64,000 nucleotides of DNA. Source: JANLSE01 sp038214135 (GTDB taxonomy: Bacteria; Chloroflexota; Chloroflexia; Chloroflexales; Roseiflexaceae). This document shows positions 43,478 through 51,753 of this stretch, one piece after another. The stretch spans positions 68,251-132,250 of the forward strand of contig JBBQSD010000002.1 in the NCBI GenBank assembly GCA_038214135.1, in the 5' to 3' direction. Both the position numbers and the translations under genes were made by a program. Under the pieces are notes generated by a model. The model made no database searches, had not been told where the DNA came from, and saw only the letters and a program-made list of their open reading frames with translations. Numbering within the stretch: the first letter of the stretch is position 1; each line of letters begins with the position of its first letter.

Positions 43478-45976
43478 ATGAAAGCAGTGGTCATGGCCGG
43501 GGGCGAAGGTTCACGCCTGCGTCCCTTGACAATCAACCGACCAAAGCCAATGGTGCCAATCGTTGATCGGCAGGTGATGGCACATATCATTGAGCTGCTC
43601 AAATTACATGGCATCACCGAACTGGTCGTTACGATCCAATACTTGGCCAACGCGATCCAGGATCAATTTGGCGATGGCTCCTCATCCGGTGTGCATATCG
43701 AATATTCACTTGAAGAACAGCCACTTGGAACAGCTGGCAGTGTTCGCCATGCAGAACATCTGCTCAGAGAGCCATTTTTGGTCATCTCGGGCGATGCGCT
43801 GACCGATTTTGATCTCTCGAAGCTGATGGCTTTTCATCGCGCCTCTAAGGCCAAGGCGACGATCACGCTTGCTAGGGTTCCGAACCCACTCGAATATGGG
43901 GTCATTATTGTCGATGAGCGCGGCAATGTGCGCCAATTTCTGGAAAAGCCAAGCTGGGGTGAAGTATTTTCCGATACAGTCAATACTGGCATCTATGCAC
44001 TCGATCCAGATGTGTTTCGCTATATTGAGAAGGGCAAACTCACCGATTGGTCCAAGGATGTCTTCCCGAAGATGCTGCGTGCGAATGATGCGCTGTTTGG
44101 CTATATCGCCGATGGCTATTGGACAGATGTTGGCACGATCGAAGAATACATGCGCGCCAACCGTGATTATCTCTCGGACAAAGTCAATCTGCCGCGCGTT
44201 GGCCAGAAGGTATTCGATGATGTTTGGGTCGATGGTGATGCTGAAATCGCCCCCGACGCCCAGTTTCATGGGCCTGTCTTTCTTGGCCATGGTGCCAAGA
44301 TCAAGCGTGGCGCGATCATCTATGGCCCATCGGTTATTCGCGATTACACGATTATTGATGAGCGGGCAACGATCGACCGCTCGATTATCTGGCGGAATTC
44401 CTATATTGGCGAGCGAGCCGAATTACGTGGCGCGATTGTTCTGCGGCAGTGCAATATCAAAAGCCGGGTTGTGCTGTTTGAAGGAACTGTCGTTGGCGAT
44501 CAGACGGTGATCAATGCTGGTGCTGTGATCGGCGCAAATGTCAAGATCTGGCCGTCCAAAGAGGTTGATGAAGGCGCAACAATCAGCAGCTCGATCATCT
44601 GGGGATCGCAGGGGCGGCGGGTGTTGTTTGGGCGCTATGGAATCAGCGGCCTGGTAAATATTGATCTGACACCCGAGTTCTGTGCAAAGCTTGGTGCTGC
44701 CTTTGGAGCCACGCTCCCGCTTGGTGCGAATGTGACGATCAATCGCGATGCCCATTACACCCCACGCATGCTGAAACGCGCCCTAATCGCCGGGCTGCCA
44801 TCGGCTGGTGTGAATGCCATTGATCTCGACAATGTGCCGATTCCGGTTGCGCGCTTCATGACCAAATCGATGAATGCGTTGGGTGGCGTGCATGTGCGGC
44901 TTTCACCACTTGATAATCGAGTTGTCGATATCAAGCTATTCGATTCGCAAGGCCTGGATATTGATACTTCCAGTGAGCGCAAGGTTGAGAGCGTATTCTT
45001 CCGCGAAGATTATCGGCGGGTCTACCTTCAAGAAATTGGGCGGATCGTCAAGGCCGAACATATTGAGCGGGATTATAGCGAGGCGTTCCTCAAAACCCTG
45101 CGCCCAGAAGCACTCAGAGCGATTGCGCGCGATTTCAATCTGGTGATCGACTATGCCAATGCTAACGCAACAACTATTTTGCCCCATATTCTGCGCCGCC
45201 TGGATGTCTCAGTTGTCGAACTCAATGCAAATCTGGATGACACACGCATTTTCCAGACGATGGAGGAGTTTGAAGAAGGCATGGATCGCCTTTCGCGGAT
45301 TACGCCAGTGCTTGGTGCGCGCCTTGGTGTGCGCATCGACAGCGGTGGCGAACGAATCTTCATCGTCGATGACACTGGGCGACGGTTGCCAAATATTCTG
45401 GCGCTGGCTGCACTCACAGCGCTGACCCTGGCTGTCAATGAGGGTGGGACAGTCGCGGTACCAGTGACTGCTCCGCGTGCGTTTGAGGAAATTGCTGCAC
45501 GATATGGTGGCAACATCATTCGGACACGCACGACACTAGCGGCACTCATGCGAACTGCCATGACCAACCCTGATCTGCTGTTGCTTGGCGATGGCAATGG
45601 CAACTATATTTTTCCATCGTTTGTGCCGCACGCCGATGGATTATTTGCCGTCGTGAAGATGATGGAACTGCTGGCATTACGCGACACAAAGCTCTCTGAG
45701 GTTGTTCGTGAGCTGCCACGCTACCATATGAGCCAGGCGCGGGTGCCATGCCGTTGGGAACACAAGGGCAAGGTGATGCGGATTCTGAACCAGCAATACC
45801 AGGATCGCAAGATTGAGCAGGTCGATGGCATCAAGATCGATCTTGGCGATGAATGGGTGCTTATTCTGCCCGATCCAGATGGCCCATTCTTCCATGTGAT
45901 TGCTGAAGGCAGCAGCGATGACCAATCCCGCATTCTGGCCGAGAAATATGCCGGGCTTGTGACGGGGCTACAGTAG
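43478..45976 (+). CDS. Sugar-1-phosphate nucleotidyltransferase fused to a phosphomannomutase-like domain
   Basis: An 832-residue fusion. Residues 1-230 are a nucleotidyltransferase (MAGGEGSRLRPLT, RPKPMVPI), about 240-370 a left-handed beta-helix with hexapeptide repeats (GAIIYGPSVI, GAVIGANVKI), and about 380-820 a phosphohexomutase-like part. In the last, the phosphoserine loop TASHNP is replaced by VRLSPLDNR and the metal loop DGDGDR by DSGGER, so mutase activity is doubtful. It is likely a mannose-1-phosphate guanylyltransferase for cell-surface polysaccharides, with a regulatory mutase-like domain. ATG 43478 is preceded by GGAGGG; longer starts are rejected. Its stop abuts the convergent cdd stop. 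Confidence 0.88.
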   Translation: MKAVVMAGGEGSRLRPLTINRPKPMVPIVDRQVMAHIIELLKLHGITELVVTIQYLANAIQDQFGDGSSSGVHIEYSLEEQPLGTAGSVRHAEHLLREPFLVISGDALTDFDLSKLMAFHRASKAKATITLARVPNPLEYGVIIVDERGNVRQFLEKPSWGEVFSDTVNTGIYALDPDVFRYIEKGKLTDWSKDVFPKMLRANDALFGYIADGYWTDVGTIEEYMRANRDYLSDKVNLPRVGQKVFDDVWVDGDAEIAPDAQFHGPVFLGHGAKIKRGAIIYGPSVIRDYTIIDERATIDRSIIWRNSYIGERAELRGAIVLRQCNIKSRVVLFEGTVVGDQTVINAGAVIGANVKIWPSKEVDEGATISSSIIWGSQGRRVLFGRYGISGLVNIDLTPEFCAKLGAAFGATLPLGANVTINRDAHYTPRMLKRALIAGLPSAGVNAIDLDNVPIPVARFMTKSMNALGGVHVRLSPLDNRVVDIKLFDSQGLDIDTSSERKVESVFFREDYRRVYLQEIGRIVKAEHIERDYSEAFLKTLRPEALRAIARDFNLVIDYANANATTILPHILRRLDVSVVELNANLDDTRIFQTMEEFEEGMDRLSRITPVLGARLGVRIDSGGERIFIVDDTGRRLPNILALAALTALTLAVNEGGTVAVPVTAPRAFEEIAARYGGNIIRTRTTLAALMRTAMTNPDLLLLGDGNGNYIFPSFVPHADGLFAVVKMMELLALRDTKLSEVVRELPRYHMSQARVPCRWEHKGKVMRILNQQYQDRKIEQVDGIKIDLGDEWVLILPDPDGPFFHVIAEGSSDDQSRILAEKYAGLVTGLQ

Positions 45977-46384
45977 TTAGGGAAGCTCACGCGCATCAAA
46001 ACCATCGGGTAAGAGTGTTTGTGGAGATGTGACACGCTGCGCATCGCCCATATTGGCAAGAATAACAACAGCATGCGGGGCGAGTTCGTGGATCACCTGG
46101 CGGCATGTGCCACATGGGCTAACCGGGCCGCTCGTATCGGCGACGACGGCAAGCGCAATAATCTCACGTTCACCAGCCGCATAGGCACTGAACAGTGCCG
46201 TCCGCTCGGCACAGACTGTTGCAGGATAGGCGGCATTTTCAATATTACAGCCAGGGAACACGCGGCCACTTGCCGTCAGCACTGCGGCACCAACGGCAAA
46301 GCGTGAGTATGGAATATATGCCAGCTCGCGTGCGGCGCGTGCGGCCTCAATGAGCGCCTTGTGGTTCAGCGGCTCGCTCGCCAT
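45977..46384 (-). CDS. cdd: Cytidine deaminase
   Basis: A 135-residue zinc enzyme that deaminates cytidine and deoxycytidine for pyrimidine salvage. Ligands are Cys58 in TVCAERTAL with the catalytic Glu60, then Cys91 and Cys94 in SPCGTCRQV. FAVGAAVLTASG and GCNIENAAYP bind the nucleoside. Its start overlaps the end of the CorC-like gene by 38 bases, a long overlap that implies coupling. Its stop directly abuts the stop of the convergent nucleotidyltransferase gene, leaving no room for a terminator. Confidence 0.96.
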   Translation of the reverse strand: MASEPLNHKALIEAARAARELAYIPYSRFAVGAAVLTASGRVFPGCNIENAAYPATVCAERTALFSAYAAGEREIIALAVVADTSGPVSPCGTCRQVIHELAPHAVVILANMGDAQRVTSPQTLLPDGFDARELP

Positions 46385-47675
46385 TCTGCGCCTCTTTCAT
46401 CTCACCGATTGTGTTATCGTCCGAGAAACTATAGCGAATCCGCAGGCGACGGGGCCGGAGTCCTTCTACCGACAAGACATTCACCGTCACGCCATCACCA
46501 ATCTGAACCTCATCGCCAACCAGCGGAACGCGACCGAGCTGTTCGTAGATCAATCCACCGATTCGGTCAGATTCCTCCGATTCCAGATTCAGGCCAGTCA
46601 GATCATTCAGATCGTCCAGCAGAACCCGTGCATCGACGATCAACTCGTTGTTGCTGATCCGCTGGACTTCCGGCTCCTCGGTATCATATTCATCCTGAAT
46701 ATCACCAACGATCTGTTCAAGCAAATCCTCAATGGTTGCCAGGCCAGCTGTACCGCCATATTCATCGACCACAACTGCTAGGTGAACCCGGCGTGCCTGA
46801 AGATCTTTCAGCAGCATGTCGACTTTCATCGTTTCTGGGACAAAATGTGGTTGGCGTAAGATCGCCATCAGTGGCACATCGCGGCGTCCAGCGCGCAAAT
46901 AGGGCAGCAGATCCTTGGCGTACAGGATGCCAATCACCTGATCGATTGTCTCGTGAAAGACCGGAATGCGTGAGTGGCCATTCGCAATCACCATATCGAG
47001 GGCGAGATCGACACTCGCGTGTTCATCGAGGGCGATAATATCGACGCGCGGGATCATAATTTCACGAACGAGCGTATCACCGAAGGAGAAGATTCCCTCG
47101 ATCATATCCCGTTCATCCGGTTCGATCAGGCCCTCTTCCTCGCCGACATTGACAAGCAAACGCAGTTCTTCTTCCGTCACCAGCGGATGCTGAGCGGCAG
47201 CGCTGCCAATCAGGGACCGCACGATTGGGCGGGTCAGGAAGCCAATAGCAGCAGCCAACGGCCAGAGAATCGTCGCACCAATCACCATCGGGCCAGCCAG
47301 GACGCGAGCCGTATTCGAGACATTATGCAGCGCAATGGCGCGTGGCAATGCCTCGCAGAAGATCAGGATCACCACCAGGAGCAGAGCCAGCGTACCGATC
47401 ACACCAATTGGCGAAAATGATCGTGCAACAACCAGCGTGAGAGCCGTCGCCACAATAATCGCGGTAAGATCCAGCAGACGGATCGTCACCTTAAAGCGAT
47501 ATGGATCGGCAAGTAAATGGCGAACGACCGTGGCACGCGGAGAATCCTCTTCTTGGAGCACATTAAGACGGTGACGACTAATTGCTGTCAATGCCGCCTC
47601 AACTGCCGAAGTGAATGCGAGGACGAGGAGCGAGAGGGTAATACCAATCGCCAAAAGACTAGGTTCAGGATCCAC
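46347..47675 (-). CDS. CorC/hemolysin-type membrane protein (DUF21-CBS-CorC_HlyC)
   Basis: A 442-residue membrane protein. The N-terminal DUF21 (CNNM-like) domain has about four membrane segments (residues 5-155). Two CBS domains follow (REIMIPRVDIIALD and MAILRQPHFVPET), with VDEYGGTAGLATIEDLLEQIVGDIQDEYD between them and a C-terminal CorC_HlyC domain. Homologues export magnesium or other divalent cations. GTG 47675 has AGGAAA upstream. It sits between prs and cdd on one strand, and the run glmU-like, prs, CorC-like, cdd reads as an operon. The hemolysin name in databases is historic. Confidence 0.92.
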   Translation of the reverse strand: MDPEPSLLAIGITLSLLVLAFTSAVEAALTAISRHRLNVLQEEDSPRATVVRHLLADPYRFKVTIRLLDLTAIIVATALTLVVARSFSPIGVIGTLALLLVVILIFCEALPRAIALHNVSNTARVLAGPMVIGATILWPLAAAIGFLTRPIVRSLIGSAAAQHPLVTEEELRLLVNVGEEEGLIEPDERDMIEGIFSFGDTLVREIMIPRVDIIALDEHASVDLALDMVIANGHSRIPVFHETIDQVIGILYAKDLLPYLRAGRRDVPLMAILRQPHFVPETMKVDMLLKDLQARRVHLAVVVDEYGGTAGLATIEDLLEQIVGDIQDEYDTEEPEVQRISNNELIVDARVLLDDLNDLTGLNLESEESDRIGGLIYEQLGRVPLVGDEVQIGDGVTVNVLSVEGLRPRRLRIRYSFSDDNTIGEMKEAQNGERAAEPQGAH

Positions 47676-47695
47676 GAATCTACTATTTCCTATCG

Positions 47696-48634
47696 CTATG
47701 AGAATAACGCGCTAACCGACAGATCCTTGTGAATGCGCATAATCGCTTCACCAAACAGGGACGCGACGCTGATCACCCGGACGCGTGCATTAGCTGCGCT
47801 TTGGGGCAACGGAATCGTATTGGTAACGATTGTTTCGACCAACACGGAGTTTGCCATAATCGAGAGCGCCTCGCCCGCAAAAATGGCATGGGTCGCGCAG
47901 GCATACACATTATGGGCACCCCGATCCTTCAGCGCACGGGCAGCCTGGGCAAGGGTTCCGCCAGTGGAGATCATATCATCGACAATTACAGCTGTTTTCT
48001 GATCGACATCACCGACCATTTCGAGTATTTCGACTGAATCGGGCTGCGGGCGCTGTTTCGCAATAATCGCCAGGCCTGCTCCGATCCGTTCGCGGAACTG
48101 ATTTGCACGCCCTACACCGCCAGCATCTGGCGAGACGACAACCGGTGCTGGCAGGTTCAGTTCACGAACATACTCGGCCAGGAGCGGCCCTGCCTGCAGA
48201 TGGTCAACGGGAATATCAAAGAAGCCCTCAATGGCAGGCGCATGCAGATCCATTGTCAGCACACGGTCTGCGCCAGCTGTGCGAATCAGGTTAGCAACCA
48301 ATTTGGCCGAGATCGGCTCGCGGCCCGTTGTCTTCTTCTCCTGTTTTGCATAGCCATAATAGGGAATCACTGCCGTCACACGCGCTGCCGAGGCACGGCG
48401 CAGGGCATCAATTAGCAATAAGAGTTCCATCAGATTCTGATTCACCGGCGTACAGGTCGGCTGGATGACAAAAACATCCGAACCGCGTACGTTTTCCTCG
48501 ATCTTCACACGAGTCTCGCCATTCTGGAATGTGCCGACCAGTACACGACCAAGGTTGTGGTTCATACACTCGGCAATCTCCTGCGCCAGGGCGCGGTTTG
48601 CATTACCGGTGAAAATTTGCAGCCGACCTTCCAT
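47696..48634 (-). CDS. prs: Ribose-phosphate pyrophosphokinase
   Basis: A 312-residue enzyme making PRPP from ribose 5-phosphate and ATP, the precursor of nucleotides, His, Trp and NAD. The family segments are FTGNANRALAQEIA, NGETRVKIEENVRG, YYGYAKQEKK, VLTMDLHAPAIEGFFDIPVDHL and the PRPP-binding VDDMISTGGT. The usual HAxQIQGFF is HAPAIEGFF, a small change near the ATP site. ATG 48634 has AGGA upstream. It follows the glmU-like gene by 19 bases, the same order as gcaD-prs in Firmicutes, linking sugar-nucleotide and PRPP supply. Confidence 0.96.
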   Translation of the reverse strand: MEGRLQIFTGNANRALAQEIAECMNHNLGRVLVGTFQNGETRVKIEENVRGSDVFVIQPTCTPVNQNLMELLLLIDALRRASAARVTAVIPYYGYAKQEKKTTGREPISAKLVANLIRTAGADRVLTMDLHAPAIEGFFDIPVDHLQAGPLLAEYVRELNLPAPVVVSPDAGGVGRANQFRERIGAGLAIIAKQRPQPDSVEILEMVGDVDQKTAVIVDDMISTGGTLAQAARALKDRGAHNVYACATHAIFAGEALSIMANSVLVETIVTNTIPLPQSAANARVRVISVASLFGEAIMRIHKDLSVSALFS

Positions 48635-48653
48635 GAATCCTGTGTATCGCTTT

Positions 48654-49691
48654 CTACTCAGCAGAGCGCCGCTCGCCGATATGATGGCTAAACGGCTCGA
48701 TATCTGCACCCGGATTGATCGTCACCCCTTCGAGCAGCGCATAACGGACACGCGCCCCAGCACCAACCAGCGTATCTTTCAGGGTTGCATATGGCCCAAT
48801 CATACAGCTAGCGCCAACATTCGTTCTGCCACTGAGCAGTGTTCCCGGTAGCAGTGTTGTATCGCGCCCAATTGTCACACCAGCATCAACATAGGTTGTG
48901 TCGGGATCGATGACGGTGATCCCATCACGCATTAGTATATCGAGAATACGCTGCCGCATCACGCGATTGGCCTGGGCTAGTTGAACTCGATCATTGACGC
49001 CAAGGGCCTCCTGGTGATCGGCAGCTTCGATTGCGATCACTGCGCCGGAGCCACCTGCCGCTACAGCCATCGCCACCAGATCAGTCAGGTAGTATTCGCC
49101 CTTGATCGGGCTACGGGGCACCTGCGGGAGTGTTTCCCACAGCCATTTGGCCTGAATACACATCATACCGCTATTACACTCACCAACAAGCCGCTGCGCT
49201 GGTGTTGCATCGCGTTCCTCAACAAGGCCAGTAACGTGGCTCTCTGAATCGCGCAACACCCGCCCATAGCCAGTTGGCACATTTGGTCGAAAGCTGAGCA
49301 AGGCCAGCAATGCCTGATGATCACGGCGTGACGCCACCAATGAACGAGCCGTTTCAGATCGAAACAGGGGAGTATCACCAAACAGGATGAGTACATCATC
49401 CGCTGCATTCAATAGCAGATCGCGAGCCTGTAACAATGCGTGGCCTGTGCCGAGCCGTTCTGCCTGGGTCGTGTAGCGATAGTGATTGCCAAATGTCTGC
49501 CGAATTGGATCGAGCGTCTCCTCTGCAACGACCATCACCGTTTCGGCGGCATCGAGTGCATCGGCAATTGCAAGAACATGGCCAAGCATAGGCCACCCAC
49601 ATACTTGGTGCAGAACCTTTGGAAGAGACGATTTCATTCGCGTCCCCTCGCCAGCAGCCAGCACAACCACAGCTAAACGCATATCATTCAT
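48654..49691 (-). CDS. GlmU-like nucleotidyltransferase with shortened beta-helix
   Basis: A 345-residue protein related to bifunctional GlmU. The uridylyltransferase half is intact (VLAAGEGTRMKSSLPKVLH, GTGHAL, LFGDTPL). The left-handed beta-helix is only about 90 residues and ends at SHHIGERRSAE, so the acetyltransferase active site and acetyl-CoA site of full GlmU (about 450 residues) are missing. It should make a UDP-sugar such as UDP-GlcNAc from a sugar 1-phosphate already acetylated. ATG 49691 has no ribosome site: the bases before it are the T run of the tRNA terminator. ATG 49682 is an alternative start. Confidence 0.88.
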   Translation of the reverse strand: MNDMRLAVVVLAAGEGTRMKSSLPKVLHQVCGWPMLGHVLAIADALDAAETVMVVAEETLDPIRQTFGNHYRYTTQAERLGTGHALLQARDLLLNAADDVLILFGDTPLFRSETARSLVASRRDHQALLALLSFRPNVPTGYGRVLRDSESHVTGLVEERDATPAQRLVGECNSGMMCIQAKWLWETLPQVPRSPIKGEYYLTDLVAMAVAAGGSGAVIAIEAADHQEALGVNDRVQLAQANRVMRQRILDILMRDGITVIDPDTTYVDAGVTIGRDTTLLPGTLLSGRTNVGASCMIGPYATLKDTLVGAGARVRYALLEGVTINPGADIEPFSHHIGERRSAE

Positions 49692-49696
49692 GAAAT

Positions 49697-49729
49697 AAAA
49701 AAGCACAGCGAAGCGTAACTTCACTGTGC
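49697..49729 (-). terminator. Rho-independent terminator between tRNA-Gln and the glmU-like gene
   Basis: On the minus strand GCACAGTGAAG (49729-49719) pairs with CTTCGCTGTGC (49713-49703), one G-T pair, followed by TTTTTT. It ends only five bases before the glmU-like start codon. Confidence 0.85.
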
Positions 49730-49814
49730 GATATGTCCCCCGGCGCGAATATTCCGGCGCGACAGCGGTGCAGAGTATGTTCGAGGTGTTGGATCATCTC
49801 CGCAGAACCATAAC

Positions 49815-49888
49815 TGGCTGCCGGGCTAGGGCTCGAACCTAGACAAACGGATTCAAAGTCCGTTGTGCTACCATTACACAACCCGGCA
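49815..49888 (-). tRNA. tRNA-Gln (anticodon TTG)
   Basis: A 74-base tRNA. The acceptor stem TGCCGGG pairs with CCCGGCA, followed by G and an encoded CCA. The anticodon stem-loop is CGGACTTTGAATCCG with anticodon TTG, reading CAA. The T arm is CTAGGTTCGAGCCCTAG. G as discriminator base and the T-A first pair are typical of bacterial tRNA-Gln. It has its own promoter (49906-49934) and terminator (49697-49729). Confidence 0.97.
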
Positions 49889-49905
49889 TCATCAACACCG
49901 CACAT

Positions 49906-49934
49906 ATTATAGCATGAGGGTAGGTGCATAGCAA
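49906..49934 (-). promoter_or_regulatory. Promoter of tRNA-Gln
   Basis: On the minus strand TTGCTA, a 17-bp spacer and a perfect TATAAT (49911-49906) end 17 bases before the tRNA. The site is a standard housekeeping promoter. Confidence 0.85.
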
Positions 49935-49994
49935 CCGTAGGAATCGAGTGGAGCGTCGCGTTAACGTCGTAGCTTCCCGAAATATAGTCCGCAG

Positions 49995-50024
49995 ATTACA
50001 CAGATTATGTACTGCTTCTATAAT
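49995..50024 (+). promoter_or_regulatory. Possible promoter of the DUF998-like gene
   Basis: ATTACA (49995-50000), an 18-bp spacer and TATAAT (50019-50024) lie 31 bases before the ATG. The -35 falls within a CCGCAGATTACACAGATTA repeat, so the repeat may supply the promoter. Confidence 0.45.
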
Positions 50025-50055
50025 AATCATGATGATAAACATATAGGAGCCGCTC

Positions 50056-50679
50056 ATGCGCCCTTTTGCCATTCGACGCTTGCCAATCCTTGCCGGAATA
50101 CTCGGACCACTGATCTTGGGCATCGCCATCACAAGCCTGAGCATCCTGCAGTACGATTTCATGCGTTCGCTGCGTTGGCACCCGCTCGATGCCCCAACCA
50201 CCGATTGGCCGAGCGGGCTGGCATTGGGGCCATATGGTGCCTGGATGACGCTCACATTTATTGTTTGCGGAATCTTGCTGATTGTTTTTGCACGCGCACT
50301 CGCACAAACTCTGCGCGCCTCACGCACTGGCCGTATTGGCGCACAGCTTCTTGTATTGGCCGGAATCGCAATGATTGCCCTGAGTTCGCCAACTGATCCA
50401 ACCTATGGGGCTGGGCCAGCAACAATCACCGGGCGAATCCATGATGCGGCATATGTGGTGCTAGCTCTGAGCCTGCTGCCAGCCATGCTGTATCTGGCTG
50501 GGAGCTTTCGAAATGATCCGCAGTGGCAAGGCTACACGCTGCTGACACTATGTGTGACAGTGCTTGTCGGGCCAGCGTTCGTGTTTAAGGGGTTTCTGTT
50601 CTATGGCCTACTAATCGCCATTATTATCTGGTTCGAGGCATTGGCGGTGCGGATGTGGATGTTGCAAGCGAGCGACTAA
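50056..50679 (+). CDS. DUF998-like integral membrane protein
   Basis: A 207-residue protein with about six hydrophobic segments (near residues 8-30, 65-85, 95-112, 128-150, 155-172 and 175-195) and short loops. The pattern FMRSLRWHPLD...WPSGLALGPYGAW between the first two segments and GRIHDAAYVVLAL resemble DUF998 proteins, whose function is unknown. AGGAG precedes ATG 50056. It stands alone; no partner gene suggests a role. Confidence 0.75.
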   Translation: MRPFAIRRLPILAGILGPLILGIAITSLSILQYDFMRSLRWHPLDAPTTDWPSGLALGPYGAWMTLTFIVCGILLIVFARALAQTLRASRTGRIGAQLLVLAGIAMIALSSPTDPTYGAGPATITGRIHDAAYVVLALSLLPAMLYLAGSFRNDPQWQGYTLLTLCVTVLVGPAFVFKGFLFYGLLIAIIIWFEALAVRMWMLQASD

Positions 50680-50886
50680 CGACGTGTATGTGAAAGATAT
50701 TCCAGCGTAAATCGCATCGAGCGGCAGCGTGCAGTTAATTGCATCGAGGGTTATTGTGTCTTCAAGCACATCAGTCAGATCTTGAGCAGTGTTACTGGCC
50801 CATCCTGGCGCGAGCGTGGCCAATGGTCAGGATTCAGGATTGGGGAAAAGTACACAAGGAACAAAGCAACAAATAGTGCTTCTTAT

Positions 50887-51753
50887 TCACTTGTTCTTGG
50901 TTTTACTTCTCGGTTCGTATGACTCGCCCAGAATCTCGCGCAGGCGCATGAGCGAATCGGCCAGCACCTGATCGCTATCGCGACCATAGCCACCCGATTT
51001 GGGTAGCCCGCCGATCTCGAGAATTGCTGGCCCAGCGAAGCCTGCCGAGGCAAGCACCTCAAAATAGCGGCCAAACTCGATAGACCCGAGGCCAATTGGC
51101 AGATGATGGTTCACTTCTGGAAGTGGCGTATCGGAAACATGCAGCATGCTCATGCGCGGCGCTAGTTCGAGATACCGATCAACCTGAGCGAGTGGGGCAT
51201 GATTAAGATCCCATACAAACCCAAGGCCAGGCACTTCTGCAAGTGTGATCGCGCAAACACCCGGTTCGGCAAACAGTGGAATATCTGGCTCATTATGTTC
51301 CAGTCCAAAGCGGAAACCACCCGCTGTTGCAATTGCAACCGCCTGCTCCAGTTGAGGAATAACCTCGCGCTCGACCCGCCGCAGTTCTGAGTTCGTCATG
51401 CGGGTTGCTGGCGCGAGGTGCCAATGAACGCACACACACCCAAATGCTTCAATCGCGGGCAGGTTTGCATGCAGCACATCAAGTGGCGTCCGGCCCATCT
51501 GTGTTCGCCCATCGGCGGTGAGCCGTACCACAATCTCCATCACGGGAGCGATGCCAGCCGAGCGCAGTGCTGCGCCAACCAGATCGAGTTCATCGCCCAG
51601 ATAGGCAGCATCAATACCCTGTTCGCGGCCATTGAATTGAATGCTATCGAAGCCGGTTTTCGCAGCGAAATCGATCTCCTGACGAACTGGCCGCCAATTT
51701 ATCGGAAAGAGGCGGGCATTCATGCCAACCAGCACAGAACCACGAGCGCACAT
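50887..51753 (-). CDS. Sugar phosphate isomerase/epimerase (TIM-barrel, AP endonuclease-2 fold)
   Basis: A 288-residue cytosolic enzyme of the xylose isomerase-like superfamily. Ligand candidates are Glu in FGLEHNEPD, Asp and His in FVWDLNHAPL, His in MLHVSDTP and Glu in AILEIGG. The substrate is unknown; relatives act on inosose, tagatose or other keto sugars. ATG 51753 shares one base with the TGA of the nucleotidyltransferase gene (TGATG), which implies coupled translation. ATG 51723 is an alternative. It ends an apparent three-gene run with carbonic anhydrase. Confidence 0.83.
   Translation of the reverse strand: MCARGSVLVGMNARLFPINWRPVRQEIDFAAKTGFDSIQFNGREQGIDAAYLGDELDLVGAALRSAGIAPVMEIVVRLTADGRTQMGRTPLDVLHANLPAIEAFGCVCVHWHLAPATRMTNSELRRVEREVIPQLEQAVAIATAGGFRFGLEHNEPDIPLFAEPGVCAITLAEVPGLGFVWDLNHAPLAQVDRYLELAPRMSMLHVSDTPLPEVNHHLPIGLGSIEFGRYFEVLASAGFAGPAILEIGGLPKSGGYGRDSDQVLADSLMRLREILGESYEPRSKTKNK

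Noticed and set aside
43706..44290. 194-codon minus-strand ORF within the sugar nucleotidyltransferase gene
   Set aside because: Antisense to a conserved catalytic domain; no independent coding evidence.
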